DNA of 64,000 nt from Oscillospiraceae bacterium. GTDB taxonomy: Bacteria > Bacillota > Clostridia > Oscillospirales > Acutalibacteraceae. The position numbers and the translations under genes were made by a program. The notes beneath the pieces were generated by a model. It saw nothing but the letters and a program-made list of their open reading frames with translations. It was not told the origin of the DNA and ran no database searches. Of this stretch, positions 15,812-23,341 are shown in pieces. Position 1 is the first letter of the stretch; the number at the start of each line of letters is the position of its first letter. The DNA is taken from assembly GCA_902788995.1 (NCBI GenBank), contig CADAMO010000002.1, positions 1 through 64,000 on the forward strand. Reading direction: 5' to 3'.

Positions 15812-17248
15812 TTACTCCCCAAACCTTTCCACCATCCCCGCGAAGGTCTCGGCGATCACCCGCTGGGTGTCCGGGCCCATGGAGTTGGTCTCGTGGTAGT
15901 GGTTCTCGTCAAAGCGGTCGTGGGTGCCGTTCAGGTAGGGCTGGGTGGGGTTCAGCACAAAGTCGTTGGGCGGCACCACATAGCCGGTCATGTCGTTGGT
16001 CACGCCCACGGCGATCAGGTCCGGGTCATGGCAGATCTCGCACAGGGGGGCGGGGTTGACCTCCGGCCCCATGCCGGTGGAGGAGTGCTCCGCGTCCGTA
16101 TAGCCGCCGTAGACAGTGTTGACGAAGTTTTCCCCGGGCAGGGCCAGCAGCTTCTGGCTGCCGATGGTGAGATACGTCATCTCTGTGCGCATGGCGATGC
16201 CCGTGGCGCTCTCCTTGCAGGGGAAGGCCTTGAAGCTCATGGTGCCCAGAATGGCCAACAGCGTCAGTACGTTGTTGCTGACGGGCAGGTAGAACTGCTG
16301 CCGCAGCAGCTTGATGCGGGGGGAAAGCTCGGTATCGTTGTCGATCTGTTTCAGGTGGTCCGCCAGCAGTTTGCCCTGGTATTTCACCCGCTCCAGCGGG
16401 TTCTCTGTTTCCAGCATGGCGGCGTCCATGCCGCCGATGGCGCCGATGGAAAAGATCACGTCCGCGCCGCACTCCTCTTTCAGCTGTTCCCGCATGAAGT
16501 AGGGGTATTCGCCGGAGAGCAGCCGGTTGTCGCCGCCCAGGGAATTGGGATGGCCGCCGAAGTTGACGAACCACACCTCGTTTCCGCCGTCGTCGGGGAC
16601 GAAGCGCAGGCGGGTCAGCACCTCGTGGCGGTCTTCAAATTTGCGCTTGGACCAGAGGGAATCCGGCACCGTCACCCGGCCGGTGAACAGCTTGCCGGGT
16701 TTGCGGGCGGCGTAGGCGGCCTCCGCCACCTCCAGCGCCTTGTCGAAGAGCTGGTCCATATATTCGGGCACCTTGCCGTCGGAAGGGATGCTGACGGCGT
16801 TGGGCTTGCCCCAGTAGCCGATGGTATCCACGCCGGAATGGCTGTGGGTGCAGCTGAAAATGATGCCCTTGCAGCCGTGGATGCGGTTGCTGTTGAAGAT
16901 CCGCTGCCGGATCACGCCGTGCTCAATGCCCGTCAGGCCGATGATATCCGCGCTGAGCCAGAAAATGCCTTCGCTGCCGCCGCAGTCCAGCCACGCGGCG
17001 TGGATATACACGGGGGTGAGAATGCCCTCCATTTTATGGCCGGAGCCGTGCCCTGCGATGTAGTAGGTGTGGTCGGAGGCCACCGGCATGATCTGCGCCC
17101 GGGCGAACCCCGCCCGGAATTTGTCACCCTTGATGGTCACCGGAAAGGCCGCCGGAATCTCCGGGGCCACCTTCTCCCGCTGTACTTTCTTCCCGTAGCC
17201 GGAGGTCACGCCCCGGATCAGCGAGGAGGCAAGATCCATAATATCCAT
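15812..17248 (-). CDS. Neutral/alkaline ceramidase-like amidohydrolase
   Basis: 478 aa from the ATG at 17248, preceded by GAAGGAGAAGAGAAT. It matches the N-terminal domain of neutral ceramidases: FRAGFARAQIMP at the start, HAAWLDCGGSEGIFWLSADI, IFSCTHSHSGVDTIG with the zinc-binding histidines, NFGGHPNSLGGDN, and ALPGENFVNTVYGG. It lacks an evident signal peptide and the C-terminal domain of secreted ceramidases, so the substrate need not be ceramide. Proteins of this short type are common in gut Firmicutes and Bacteroidetes and are mostly uncharacterised. A promoter-like pair stands upstream, and a REP-bounded element separates it from the next gene. Confidence 0.8.
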   Translation of the reverse strand: MDIMDLASSLIRGVTSGYGKKVQREKVAPEIPAAFPVTIKGDKFRAGFARAQIMPVASDHTYYIAGHGSGHKMEGILTPVYIHAAWLDCGGSEGIFWLSADIIGLTGIEHGVIRQRIFNSNRIHGCKGIIFSCTHSHSGVDTIGYWGKPNAVSIPSDGKVPEYMDQLFDKALEVAEAAYAARKPGKLFTGRVTVPDSLWSKRKFEDRHEVLTRLRFVPDDGGNEVWFVNFGGHPNSLGGDNRLLSGEYPYFMREQLKEECGADVIFSIGAIGGMDAAMLETENPLERVKYQGKLLADHLKQIDNDTELSPRIKLLRQQFYLPVSNNVLTLLAILGTMSFKAFPCKESATGIAMRTEMTYLTIGSQKLLALPGENFVNTVYGGYTDAEHSSTGMGPEVNPAPLCEICHDPDLIAVGVTNDMTGYVVPPNDFVLNPTQPYLNGTHDRFDENHYHETNSMGPDTQRVIAETFAGMVERFGE

Positions 17249-17279
17249 ATTCTCTTCTCCTTCTTTTTGTTCTGATTCT

Positions 17280-17308
17280 ATTTTAACACGGATTGTCGGG
17301 AAAGTAAA
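17280..17308 (-). promoter_or_regulatory. Putative promoter of the ceramidase-like gene
   Basis: Minus strand TTTACT (17308-17303) and TAAAAT (17285-17280), 17 bp spacing, 32 bp before the start. Confidence 0.5.
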
Positions 17309-17331
17309 CAGGGAGTTGTCGGGGGAAAATC

Positions 17332-17510
17332 GTAGCACGCTGCCTCAGCAGCGTTGCAACGCAGTTCCGGATTTTATGACGGACGTATCCCAACAGACGA
17401 CATTCAAAAAGAATGATCGTGTCAGAATACCGGCTTCGCCGGGGCGGCTGTGGGCAGCCGCGCTACCGACGCAACATTTGCCGGGAAACGCAGCTGAGGC
17501 TGCGTGCTAC
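17332..17510. repeat. REP-bounded element (about 180 bp)
   Basis: The left end is GTAGCACGCTGCCTCAGCAGCG (from 17332). The right end holds two inverted palindromes, GCGGCTGTGGGCAGCCGCGCTACC (17444-17467) and ACGCAGCTGAGGCTGCGTGCTAC (17488-17510). The layout matches the elements near 24.5 and 29.0 kb. No ORF inside. Confidence 0.7.
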
Positions 17511-17514
17511 GGGG

Positions 17515-18228
17515 TTACAGCACCTCCAGCGTCGCTTCCAGCGGCAGGTGGTCGGAGAGAACGCCGGGGATGATGCGGCAGGTTTTGACTTTGATCGCGC
17601 CCCCGGTGAAGATATAGTCGATCTTTCTGTCCGGGTTGTCCGACGGGAAGGACAGCAGGGCGTCGCCCCTTTCGCCCGCCTCCGCCGCGTCGGTCATTTT
17701 TTCTTTTATTTTGGCGATGACGGGGGAATCCGGCGTGGCGTTCAGGTCCCCCATCAGCACGGCGGGGCCGTCGCCGAGATGGTCCAGCAGCGTCTTCACC
17801 GCGTTTTCCTGCTCGTCCGGGTTCAGGCCGAAATGGGTGATGAAGAAGGTCACCTCCGGTTTTTCCAGCGTCATTTTCAGCAGGCACCGGGTCTCGTAAT
17901 AGCCGTTATATTGGCGCGGGACCGGGTCCGGGACCGGGATGGTCTCAAAGGCCTTCGCCGGCAGGCGGGTCAGCACCGCGTTGCCGTAGGGGTTGCCCTC
18001 GCCCACGTCCGTGGCCTTGGCGAAATAATAAGCATAGCCGGTCTTTTCCGCGAGGAAGGCCGCCTGGGCCTCATAGTCCTCCCGTATCCCTTCGCCCCGC
18101 ACCTCGTTCAGGCCGATCACGTCCGCACCAAAGGAGCGTATCTTCGCCGCGAAGGCGTCAAAGTCGATTTTTCCCGTCGGAAACACCGAGCAGTGTTGGA
18201 TATTGAAGGTAATGGCTTTAATCAACAT
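17515..18228 (-). CDS. Endonuclease/exonuclease/phosphatase-family protein
   Basis: 237 aa from the ATG at 18228 (MLIKAITFNIQHC); longer in-frame starts lie beyond the promoter. EEP motifs in order: ITFNIQHCSV, LNEVRG with the metal-binding Glu, FFITHFGLNPDEQENA, MGDLNATPDSPV and LSDHLPLEATL with the catalytic Asp-His. Compact members of this family act as DNases, phosphodiesterases or sphingomyelinase-like enzymes. With no signal peptide and no specific lid motif, the substrate stays open. The neighbouring ceramidase-like gene makes a lipid role thinkable, but the genes are separated by a repeat element and have separate promoters. Confidence 0.85.
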   Translation of the reverse strand: MLIKAITFNIQHCSVFPTGKIDFDAFAAKIRSFGADVIGLNEVRGEGIREDYEAQAAFLAEKTGYAYYFAKATDVGEGNPYGNAVLTRLPAKAFETIPVPDPVPRQYNGYYETRCLLKMTLEKPEVTFFITHFGLNPDEQENAVKTLLDHLGDGPAVLMGDLNATPDSPVIAKIKEKMTDAAEAGERGDALLSFPSDNPDRKIDYIFTGGAIKVKTCRIIPGVLSDHLPLEATLEVL

Positions 18229-18283
18229 AATTTTCCCCGATTTGCCTGTGATTTTATGTATATTGTTATTTTCAATCACGTTT

Positions 18284-18312
18284 ATTCTAATTTGGCATAA
18301 GTGAAAAGTCAA
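18284..18312 (-). promoter_or_regulatory. Promoter of the EEP-family gene
   Basis: Minus strand TTGACT (18312-18307) and TAGAAT (18289-18284), 17 bp spacing. Confidence 0.75.
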
Positions 18313-18319
18313 CAAAAAC

Positions 18320-18348
18320 TTGACTTTCGTTCCTCCGTGACCTATGAT
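18320..18348 (+). promoter_or_regulatory. Promoter of trpB2
   Basis: TTGACT (18320-18325) and TATGAT (18343-18348), 17 bp spacing, nearly abutting the divergent EEP promoter. Confidence 0.75.
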
Positions 18349-18382
18349 TGATAAAAAAACAACAAACGAAAGGAAGATGACC

Positions 18383-19747
18383 ATGAGCGAGATCCCGTAC
18401 AAAATCTATCTTGACGAATCGGAGATGCCGAAGGCCTGGTACAATCTCCGGGCGGATATGAAAAACAAGCCCGCGCCGCTGCTGAACCCCGGCACCCACC
18501 AGCCCATGACGGCTGCGGAGCTCGGCGGCGTCTTCTGCGACGAGCTGGTTCAGCAGGAGCTGAACGACACCGACCCCTTCATCGAGATCCCGCAGGAGAT
18601 CCGCAATTTCTATAAGATGTACCGTCCTTCGCCCCTGGTGCGGGCCTATTGCCTGGAAAAGAAGCTGAACACCCCGGCGAAGATCTACTATAAATTCGAG
18701 GGCAACAACACCAGCGGCAGCCACAAGCTGAATTCCGCCATCGCCCAGGCCTACTACGCCAAAAAGCAGGGCCTCAAGGGCGTCACCACCGAGACCGGCG
18801 CCGGACAGTGGGGCACCGCCCTTTCCATGGCCTGCGCCTACTTTGATCTGGACTGCAAGGTCTTCATGGTGAAGGTCAGCTACGAGCAGAAGCCCTTCCG
18901 CCGCGAGGTCATGCGCACATACGGCGCTTCCGTCACCCCCTCCCCCTCCATGGAGACGGAGATCGGCAAGAAGATCCTGGCGGAGCACCCCGGCACCACC
19001 GGCAGCCTCGGCTGCGCCATCAGCGAAGCCGTGGAAGTGGCCGTGGGGAGCGAAGGCTACCGCTATGTTCTCGGCAGCGTGCTCAATCAGGTGCTGCTGC
19101 ACCAGTCCGTCATCGGTCTGGAATCCAAGGCGGCGCTGGATAAATATGGCGTCAAGCCGGATATGATCATCGGCTGCGCCGGCGGCGGCTCCAACCTCGG
19201 CGGCCTCATCGCCCCCTTCATGGGCGAAAAGCTGCGGGGCGAAGCGGATTACCGCATCATCGCCGTGGAACCGGCCTCCTGCCCCAGCTTCACGAGGGGT
19301 AAATTCGCTTACGACTTCTGCGACACCGGCATGGTGTGCCCGCTGGCGAAAATGTACACCCTGGGCAGCGGCTTCATCCCGGCCCCCAACCATGCCGGCG
19401 GCCTGCGCTATCACGGCATGAGCTCCACCCTTTCCCAGCTTTATCATGACGGCTATATGGAGGCCGTTTCCGTGCCCCAGACGGCCGTTTTCGAGGCGGC
19501 GGAGCAGTTCGCGCGCACCGAGGGCATCCTGCCCGCGCCGGAAAGCTCCCACGCCATCAAGGTGGCCATCGACGAGGCGAAAAAGTGCGCCGAGACCGGC
19601 GAAGAGAAGACCATCCTCTTCGGCCTCACCGGCACCGGCTACTTCGACATGGTGGCCTATGAAAAATTCCACGACGGCAAGATGGACGACTACATCCCCA
19701 CCGACGAAGAGCTGGCGAAATACGCCGCCACGCTGCCGAAGATGTAA
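18383..19747 (+). CDS. trpB2: Tryptophan synthase beta chain-like protein (TrpB2 type)
   Basis: 454 aa from the ATG at 18383; AGGAAG stands 6 bp upstream, whereas the ATG at 18377 is too close to it. It joins indole and serine using PLP. EGNNTSGSHKLNSAIAQ carries the PLP lysine (about residue 114), TETGAGQWGTALS and CAGGGSNLGG are the substrate and phosphate-binding loops. The length, the N-terminal extension (SEMPKAWYNLRADM) and the insert around LGSGFIPAPNHAGGLRYHG mark the TrpB2 group rather than classical TrpB. No trpA or other trp gene is next to it; it stands alone with its own promoter, near but not within the aromatic operon. TrpB2 proteins often act without TrpA, probably salvaging indole. 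Confidence 0.9.
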   Translation: MSEIPYKIYLDESEMPKAWYNLRADMKNKPAPLLNPGTHQPMTAAELGGVFCDELVQQELNDTDPFIEIPQEIRNFYKMYRPSPLVRAYCLEKKLNTPAKIYYKFEGNNTSGSHKLNSAIAQAYYAKKQGLKGVTTETGAGQWGTALSMACAYFDLDCKVFMVKVSYEQKPFRREVMRTYGASVTPSPSMETEIGKKILAEHPGTTGSLGCAISEAVEVAVGSEGYRYVLGSVLNQVLLHQSVIGLESKAALDKYGVKPDMIIGCAGGGSNLGGLIAPFMGEKLRGEADYRIIAVEPASCPSFTRGKFAYDFCDTGMVCPLAKMYTLGSGFIPAPNHAGGLRYHGMSSTLSQLYHDGYMEAVSVPQTAVFEAAEQFARTEGILPAPESSHAIKVAIDEAKKCAETGEEKTILFGLTGTGYFDMVAYEKFHDGKMDDYIPTDEELAKYAATLPKM

Positions 19748-19768
19748 CACGGCGCCCTGTGCCGTGAT
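19746..19768. repeat. Degenerate REP palindrome at trpB2 stop codon
   Basis: CACGGCGCCCTGTGCCGTG directly follows the TAA stop and leads into a heptamer array. Confidence 0.5.
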
Positions 19769-19806
19769 CAGTCGGAAGTCATCAGTCGGAAGTCGGAAGT
19801 CATCTT
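19765..19806. repeat. Heptamer tandem array (TCGGAAG), 6 units
   Basis: TGATCAG, TCGGAAG, TCATCAG, TCGGAAG, TCGGAAG, TCATCTT. Paired with an inverted array at 19901 across 94 bp. Confidence 0.85.
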
Positions 19807-19900
19807 TTCGGAAACGGATCCTTCTGATTGTTACGATGCTGCTGCCGACCTGTCCCATAAAGATCGGTCAAATGTATGGTGATTGTCTCCCTCTCAAGAG

Positions 19901-19935
19901 ACTTCCGACTTCCCACTCCCGACTTCCCACTCGGC
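19901..19935. repeat. Inverted heptamer array (ACTTCCG/ACTTCCC), 5 units
   Basis: Reverse complement of the TCGGAAG array. The remaining 19936-20160 sequence has no supported gene; a 61-codon frame from 19979 was not accepted. Confidence 0.85.
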
Positions 19936-20160
19936 GCTCCGCGCCGCCAACCACGCTTTCATTAAAAGGGGAAGAGAAATGAAAGGCACGCAAAAAAGAC
20001 AGCATGATAATACTGTTCGTCGCGACCGTGCAAACGGCCGCGGCCGTGCCCTTTCCCTTTCCCGCTTTTGCTTTACCGACGCAGTGCGCTTTTTCGCGTA
20101 CCGCGTCTTCTTTTCCTTTTATTACTTTATCCGTTTTCCCAAAACCCCGGAACCGATTGC

Positions 20161-20223
20161 TTGACATAGCATACCGATATTTGTTATGGTATAGGCGGTT
20201 CCTTCCGGGGGCCGCCTGTTTTT
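20161..20223 (+). promoter_or_regulatory. Promoter followed at once by a terminator-like hairpin
   Basis: TTGACA (20161-20166) and TATGGT (20185-20190) with 18 bp spacing are followed by AGGCGG...CCGCCT (20193-20217) and GTTTTT. Transcription from here would stop within about 30 nt unless the hairpin is bypassed. It may be an attenuator for the GNAT gene. Confidence 0.4.
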
Positions 20224-20251
20224 AATGCGGAATGCGGAATGCGGAATTGCG
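20224..20251. repeat. Heptamer tandem array (AATGCGG), 4 units
   Basis: Three AATGCGG units and AATTGCG, directly after the hairpin. Confidence 0.85.
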
Positions 20252-20290
20252 CTGCCTTTGCGCCGTTTCCATGCGCCTTTGGCGTATCAC

Positions 20291-20316
20291 GGTAGCGCGG
20301 CACCTCAGTGCCGCTG
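20291..20316 (+). repeat. REP-like palindrome
   Basis: GGTAGCGCGGCACCTCAGTGCCGCTG; the stem GCGGCAC/GTGCCGC differs from the CGGCGC type but pairs with itself. Confidence 0.8.
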
Positions 20317-20401
20317 TTTGCCGATGTTACATTTCTGAAAACTGAAAAAAGCCGTCAGCAGCATGGCGAGCGGTGATCAGATTACGAAAGGAAGATGTAT
20401 T

Positions 20402-20869
20402 ATGCCCGTCCGTTTCGCAAAGAAAAATGAATTGGAACGCGTCAACGAACTGCGCAGACAGGTCCACGAGCTGCACGCCGCGGGGCGGCCGGATATTTTT
20501 AAACCCGGTTTTCCGCCGGAACTGCGGGACCACGTTGATACCATCTGGAACGACCCCGGGCAGGAGATCGTCGTCAATGAGCGCGACGGCTTTCTCTGCG
20601 GGTACGCGGTGCTGCACCGTATCAACAAGCCGGAAAATCCGTTTATGCACAAAAGGGATTATCTGGATATCGACGAATTTGGCGTGGATGAGGCGTTCCG
20701 GCGGACGAAGGTCGCCACGGAAATGATGGCGTTTATCCGGGCCTATGCCAAAGAAAACGGCATTCAGAGGATCGGACTGAACATGTGGGAATTCAATCAG
20801 GACGCGCTGGCGTTTTATGAAACAATGGGGTTCGCCACCTATCGGCGGTACATGGAAACGGACGTCTGA
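20402..20869 (+). CDS. GNAT-family N-acetyltransferase
   Basis: 155 aa from the ATG at 20402, with CGAAAGGAAG upstream. It has the GNAT fold: substrate part FAKKNELERVNELRRQVHELH, acetyl-CoA-binding segment near YLDIDEFGVDEAFRRTKVATEMM (the usual Q/RxxGxG loop is degenerate here), and the closing NMWEFNQDALAFYETMGFATYRRYME. A small-molecule or protein N-acetyltransferase is likely; the substrate cannot be told. It is a single gene bounded by a REP palindrome on the left and a 22-bp tandem repeat on the right. Confidence 0.8.
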   Translation: MPVRFAKKNELERVNELRRQVHELHAAGRPDIFKPGFPPELRDHVDTIWNDPGQEIVVNERDGFLCGYAVLHRINKPENPFMHKRDYLDIDEFGVDEAFRRTKVATEMMAFIRAYAKENGIQRIGLNMWEFNQDALAFYETMGFATYRRYMETDV

Positions 20870-20877
20870 CCGGCGGA

Positions 20878-21050
20878 CCGGTAAAGAAACGATACCGCCC
20901 CCGGTAAAGAAACGTTCCTTCCCCGGTCAAGAAACTTTCCTACCCCGGTAAAGAAACTTTCCTACCCCGGTAAAGAAACTTTCCTATCCCGGTAAAGAAA
21001 TGTTACGGCCCCGGTAAAGAAATGTTACGGCCCCGGTAAAGAAATTTGCC
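20878..21050. repeat. 22-bp tandem repeat, 8 copies
   Basis: The core CCGGTAAAGAAA recurs at 20878, 20901, 20923, 20945, 20967, 20989, 21011 and 21033, that is every 22 bp after a first step of 23. Tails change from ACGTTCC to CTTTCC to TGTTAC along the array, a gradient typical of local duplication. It lies between the GNAT stop and the aromatic operon. Confidence 0.95.
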
Positions 21051-21158
21051 CCAATACTAAATATATACTAAAATATATAAGAAAGAGAATAAGAAAGAGA
21101 GTAAGAGGGCGGCGCTCACGCCCACGACTTTTATTCTCCCCGTGAAAGGATGAAACAT

Positions 21159-22256
21159 ATGAACGATCTGGAACAGGCGAGAGCGAAGATCTCGCAAATC
21201 GACAAGGAAATGGCGGCGCTGTTCGAGCAGCGCATGAACGCCGCCGAGACCATCGGCCTGTATAAAAAGGAAAAGGCCCTTGCCATCAAGGACGCGGAGC
21301 GGGAGGCCCAGCTCATCGATCAGAACGTGAAGCTGATCGCCTCCGACGCGGTGCGCCCCTACTACATCCGCTTTCTGGAAAACATGTTTTCGCTTTCCAG
21401 CGACTACCAGCGGGGCATCATCGGCGGCATGAAGATCGCCTTCAGCGGCACCCGGGGCGCTTTTGCGGACGCGGCGGCCGGGCGGATGTTCCCCGGGGCG
21501 GAGAACGTGGCCTATGCCAATTTTGAAGAGGCCTACCGGGCGGTGGAAAACGGCGACTGCGACGCGGCAGTGCTGCCCATTGAAAACAGCTACGAGGGCG
21601 AGGTCGGCGCAGTGCTGGACCTGCTCTTCACCGGCCACCTGTATATCAACCGGGTGTTCAGCCTGCCGGTGCGCCACTGCCTGCTGGCCAAAAAGGGCGC
21701 CACGTTGGACGGGATCAAAACCGTGGTCAGCCATCCCCAGGCGCTGGCCCAGTGCGCGGCGTATATCGGTTCCCACGGCTTTGCCGCGCAAAGCAGCACC
21801 AACACGGCGCTGGCGGCCAAAGAAGTGAGCGAGGGGGAGGACCTGACCGTGGCCGCCGTCGGCTCCGCCGAGAACGCGGCCCTCTTCGGGCTGGAGATAT
21901 TGGAGAACGGAATCAACGATTCCGCCAACAACGCCACCCGCTTCGCCGCCCTCTCCCGCGCCCAGAACCTGACGGGCTTCAAAAAACAGGACGAGCGCGA
22001 CACCTTCATTTTAGTGTTCACCGTGCGCAATCAGGCGGGCTCGCTGGCGCAGATGCTGAATATCCTCGGCTCCCACGGCTACAACATGCGCAGCCTCCAC
22101 TCCCGCCCCATGAAAAACCTGCAGTGGAACTACTACTTCTACATTGAGGCCGAGGGGAACGTGAACAACCAGAATGGCCGGGATATGTTACAGGAGATGA
22201 ACGCCGTCTGCGCCCAGCTCAAGCTGGCCGGCACGTTCCGGGAGGAGAGGGAATGA
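21159..22256 (+). CDS. pheA: Bifunctional chorismate mutase/prephenate dehydratase
   Basis: 365 aa from the second ATG at 21159 (AAAGGA is 8 bp upstream; the ATG at 21150 overlaps it). It converts chorismate to prephenate and then to phenylpyruvate. Residues 1-85 are an AroQ-type chorismate mutase (LEQARAKISQIDKEMAALFEQRM). The prephenate dehydratase domain follows (IAFSGTRGAFADAAAGRMF, PIENSYEGEVGAVLDLL, NATRFAALSR with the catalytic Thr-Arg-Phe). A C-terminal ACT domain (VRNQAGSLAQMLNILGSHGYNMRSLHSRP) should bind phenylalanine for feedback control. It opens the aromatic operon and overlaps aroB by 4 bp (ATGA). Confidence 0.95.
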   Translation: MNDLEQARAKISQIDKEMAALFEQRMNAAETIGLYKKEKALAIKDAEREAQLIDQNVKLIASDAVRPYYIRFLENMFSLSSDYQRGIIGGMKIAFSGTRGAFADAAAGRMFPGAENVAYANFEEAYRAVENGDCDAAVLPIENSYEGEVGAVLDLLFTGHLYINRVFSLPVRHCLLAKKGATLDGIKTVVSHPQALAQCAAYIGSHGFAAQSSTNTALAAKEVSEGEDLTVAAVGSAENAALFGLEILENGINDSANNATRFAALSRAQNLTGFKKQDERDTFILVFTVRNQAGSLAQMLNILGSHGYNMRSLHSRPMKNLQWNYYFYIEAEGNVNNQNGRDMLQEMNAVCAQLKLAGTFREERE

Positions 22257-23341
22257 TGGGGGAGTTCGGAATTCGGAGTTCGGAGTTCGGAGTTGATGTG
22301 CGGCGGTACGGCGCGGCGGATAACAGCACGGTGATCCGGGTCGGCGACGCGCCGGGCGCGGCAGGGTATGATATTATCATCGAACCCGGCGCGCTGCGGC
22401 GGGCCGGCGAGCTGCTGGACCTTGACCGCAGGGTGATGATCGTCACCGACGGGGGCGTGCCTGCCGTCTATGCCCAAACGCTGGCGGCCCAATGCCGGGA
22501 GGCCCATATTTTTACTGTATCGCAGGGGGAGGAGAGCAAGAGCCTTTCCCAAATGTCCGCCATTTTGTCGGAGATGCTCCGGCTGGGCTTTGCCCGGGGC
22601 GACTGCGTGGCCGCGGTGGGCGGCGGCGTCCCCGGGGATCTGGCGGCCTTTACCGCCTCCTGCTATATGCGGGGCGTGGATTTTTACAACCTGCCGACGA
22701 CCCTCCTCTCCCAGGTGGATTCCTCCGTGGGGGGCAAGGCGGCGGTGAACCTGGACGGCGTGAAAAACGCTGTGGGGGCCTTCTGGTTCCCGAAAAAGGT
22801 GGTCATCGACCCGGACCTGCTGGCCACCCTTGACCGCCGTCTGCTGGCGGCGGGGCTGGCGGAGGCCGTCAAAATGGCCGCCACGCTGGACGCGGACCTG
22901 CTGACCCTGATTGAAAACAGCCGCGACCTTGCCGCCGATCTGCCGGAGATCATCTCCCGCAGCGTGGGCCTGAAAAAGGACGTGGTGGAGCAGGACCCCT
23001 ATGAAAAGGGGCTGCGGCGGGTGCTCAACTTCGGCCACACCGTGGGCCACGCCATCGAAAGCGCCGAGGAAGGCCGTTTCTATCACGGCGAGTGCGTGGC
23101 CATGGGCATGGTCCCCTTCTGCGGCGACGGCCTGCGGGACCGGCTGAAAGCGATATTGGAAAAATACAATCTGCCCACCGGTTACGGGGGCGACCGGGCG
23201 GCGCTGCTGCCGCTGCTGACAAAGGATAAAAAGAAGCTGGGCGGGGTGATCCGCACCGTGGTCTGCGAAAAGGCCGGCTCCTTTGCCCTTGTGGATATGA
23301 CCCCGGCGGAAATCGGCGAAAGAATGGAGAAATACCTATGA
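22253..23341 (+). CDS. aroB: 3-dehydroquinate synthase
   Basis: 362 aa. It cyclises DAHP to 3-dehydroquinate using NAD and a divalent metal. AVGGGVPGDLAAFTASCYMRG is the NAD/glycine-rich block, LLSQVDSSVGGKAAVNLDGVKN and FGHTVGHAIES the active-site and metal-binding blocks. The start ATG overlaps the pheA stop (ATGATG). Residues 4-14 (EFGIRSSEFGV) are encoded by five 7-bp units of GAGTTCG type (22262-22296), so a heptamer array has become the N-terminal extension before the normal fold (from about STVIRVGD). GTG at 22298 would give a protein without it, but has no clear ribosome site. It overlaps aroC by 4 bp. Confidence 0.95.
   Translation: MMGEFGIRSSEFGVDVRRYGAADNSTVIRVGDAPGAAGYDIIIEPGALRRAGELLDLDRRVMIVTDGGVPAVYAQTLAAQCREAHIFTVSQGEESKSLSQMSAILSEMLRLGFARGDCVAAVGGGVPGDLAAFTASCYMRGVDFYNLPTTLLSQVDSSVGGKAAVNLDGVKNAVGAFWFPKKVVIDPDLLATLDRRLLAAGLAEAVKMAATLDADLLTLIENSRDLAADLPEIISRSVGLKKDVVEQDPYEKGLRRVLNFGHTVGHAIESAEEGRFYHGECVAMGMVPFCGDGLRDRLKAILEKYNLPTGYGGDRAALLPLLTKDKKKLGGVIRTVVCEKAGSFALVDMTPAEIGERMEKYL
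22262..22296. repeat. Heptamer tandem array (GAGTTCG) inside aroB, 5 units
   Basis: GAGTTCG, GAATTCG, GAGTTCG, GAGTTCG, GAGTTGA in register, within codons 4-15 of aroB. Confidence 0.85.

Noticed and set aside
19979..20164. Possible 61-codon small gene after the inverted heptamer arrays
   Set aside because: It has a GGGGAAGAGAA site, but the product is basic and aromatic without a family match, and part of it derives from repeat-rich sequence.
20878..21050. 22-bp repeat as a CRISPR array
   Set aside because: Conserved core 12 bp, variable part only about 10 bp and itself repeated; no spacers of normal length and no cas genes.
21050..21158. T-box or other riboswitch leader before pheA
   Set aside because: The leader is short and AT-rich; I found neither the T-box sequence nor a terminator-antiterminator pair.
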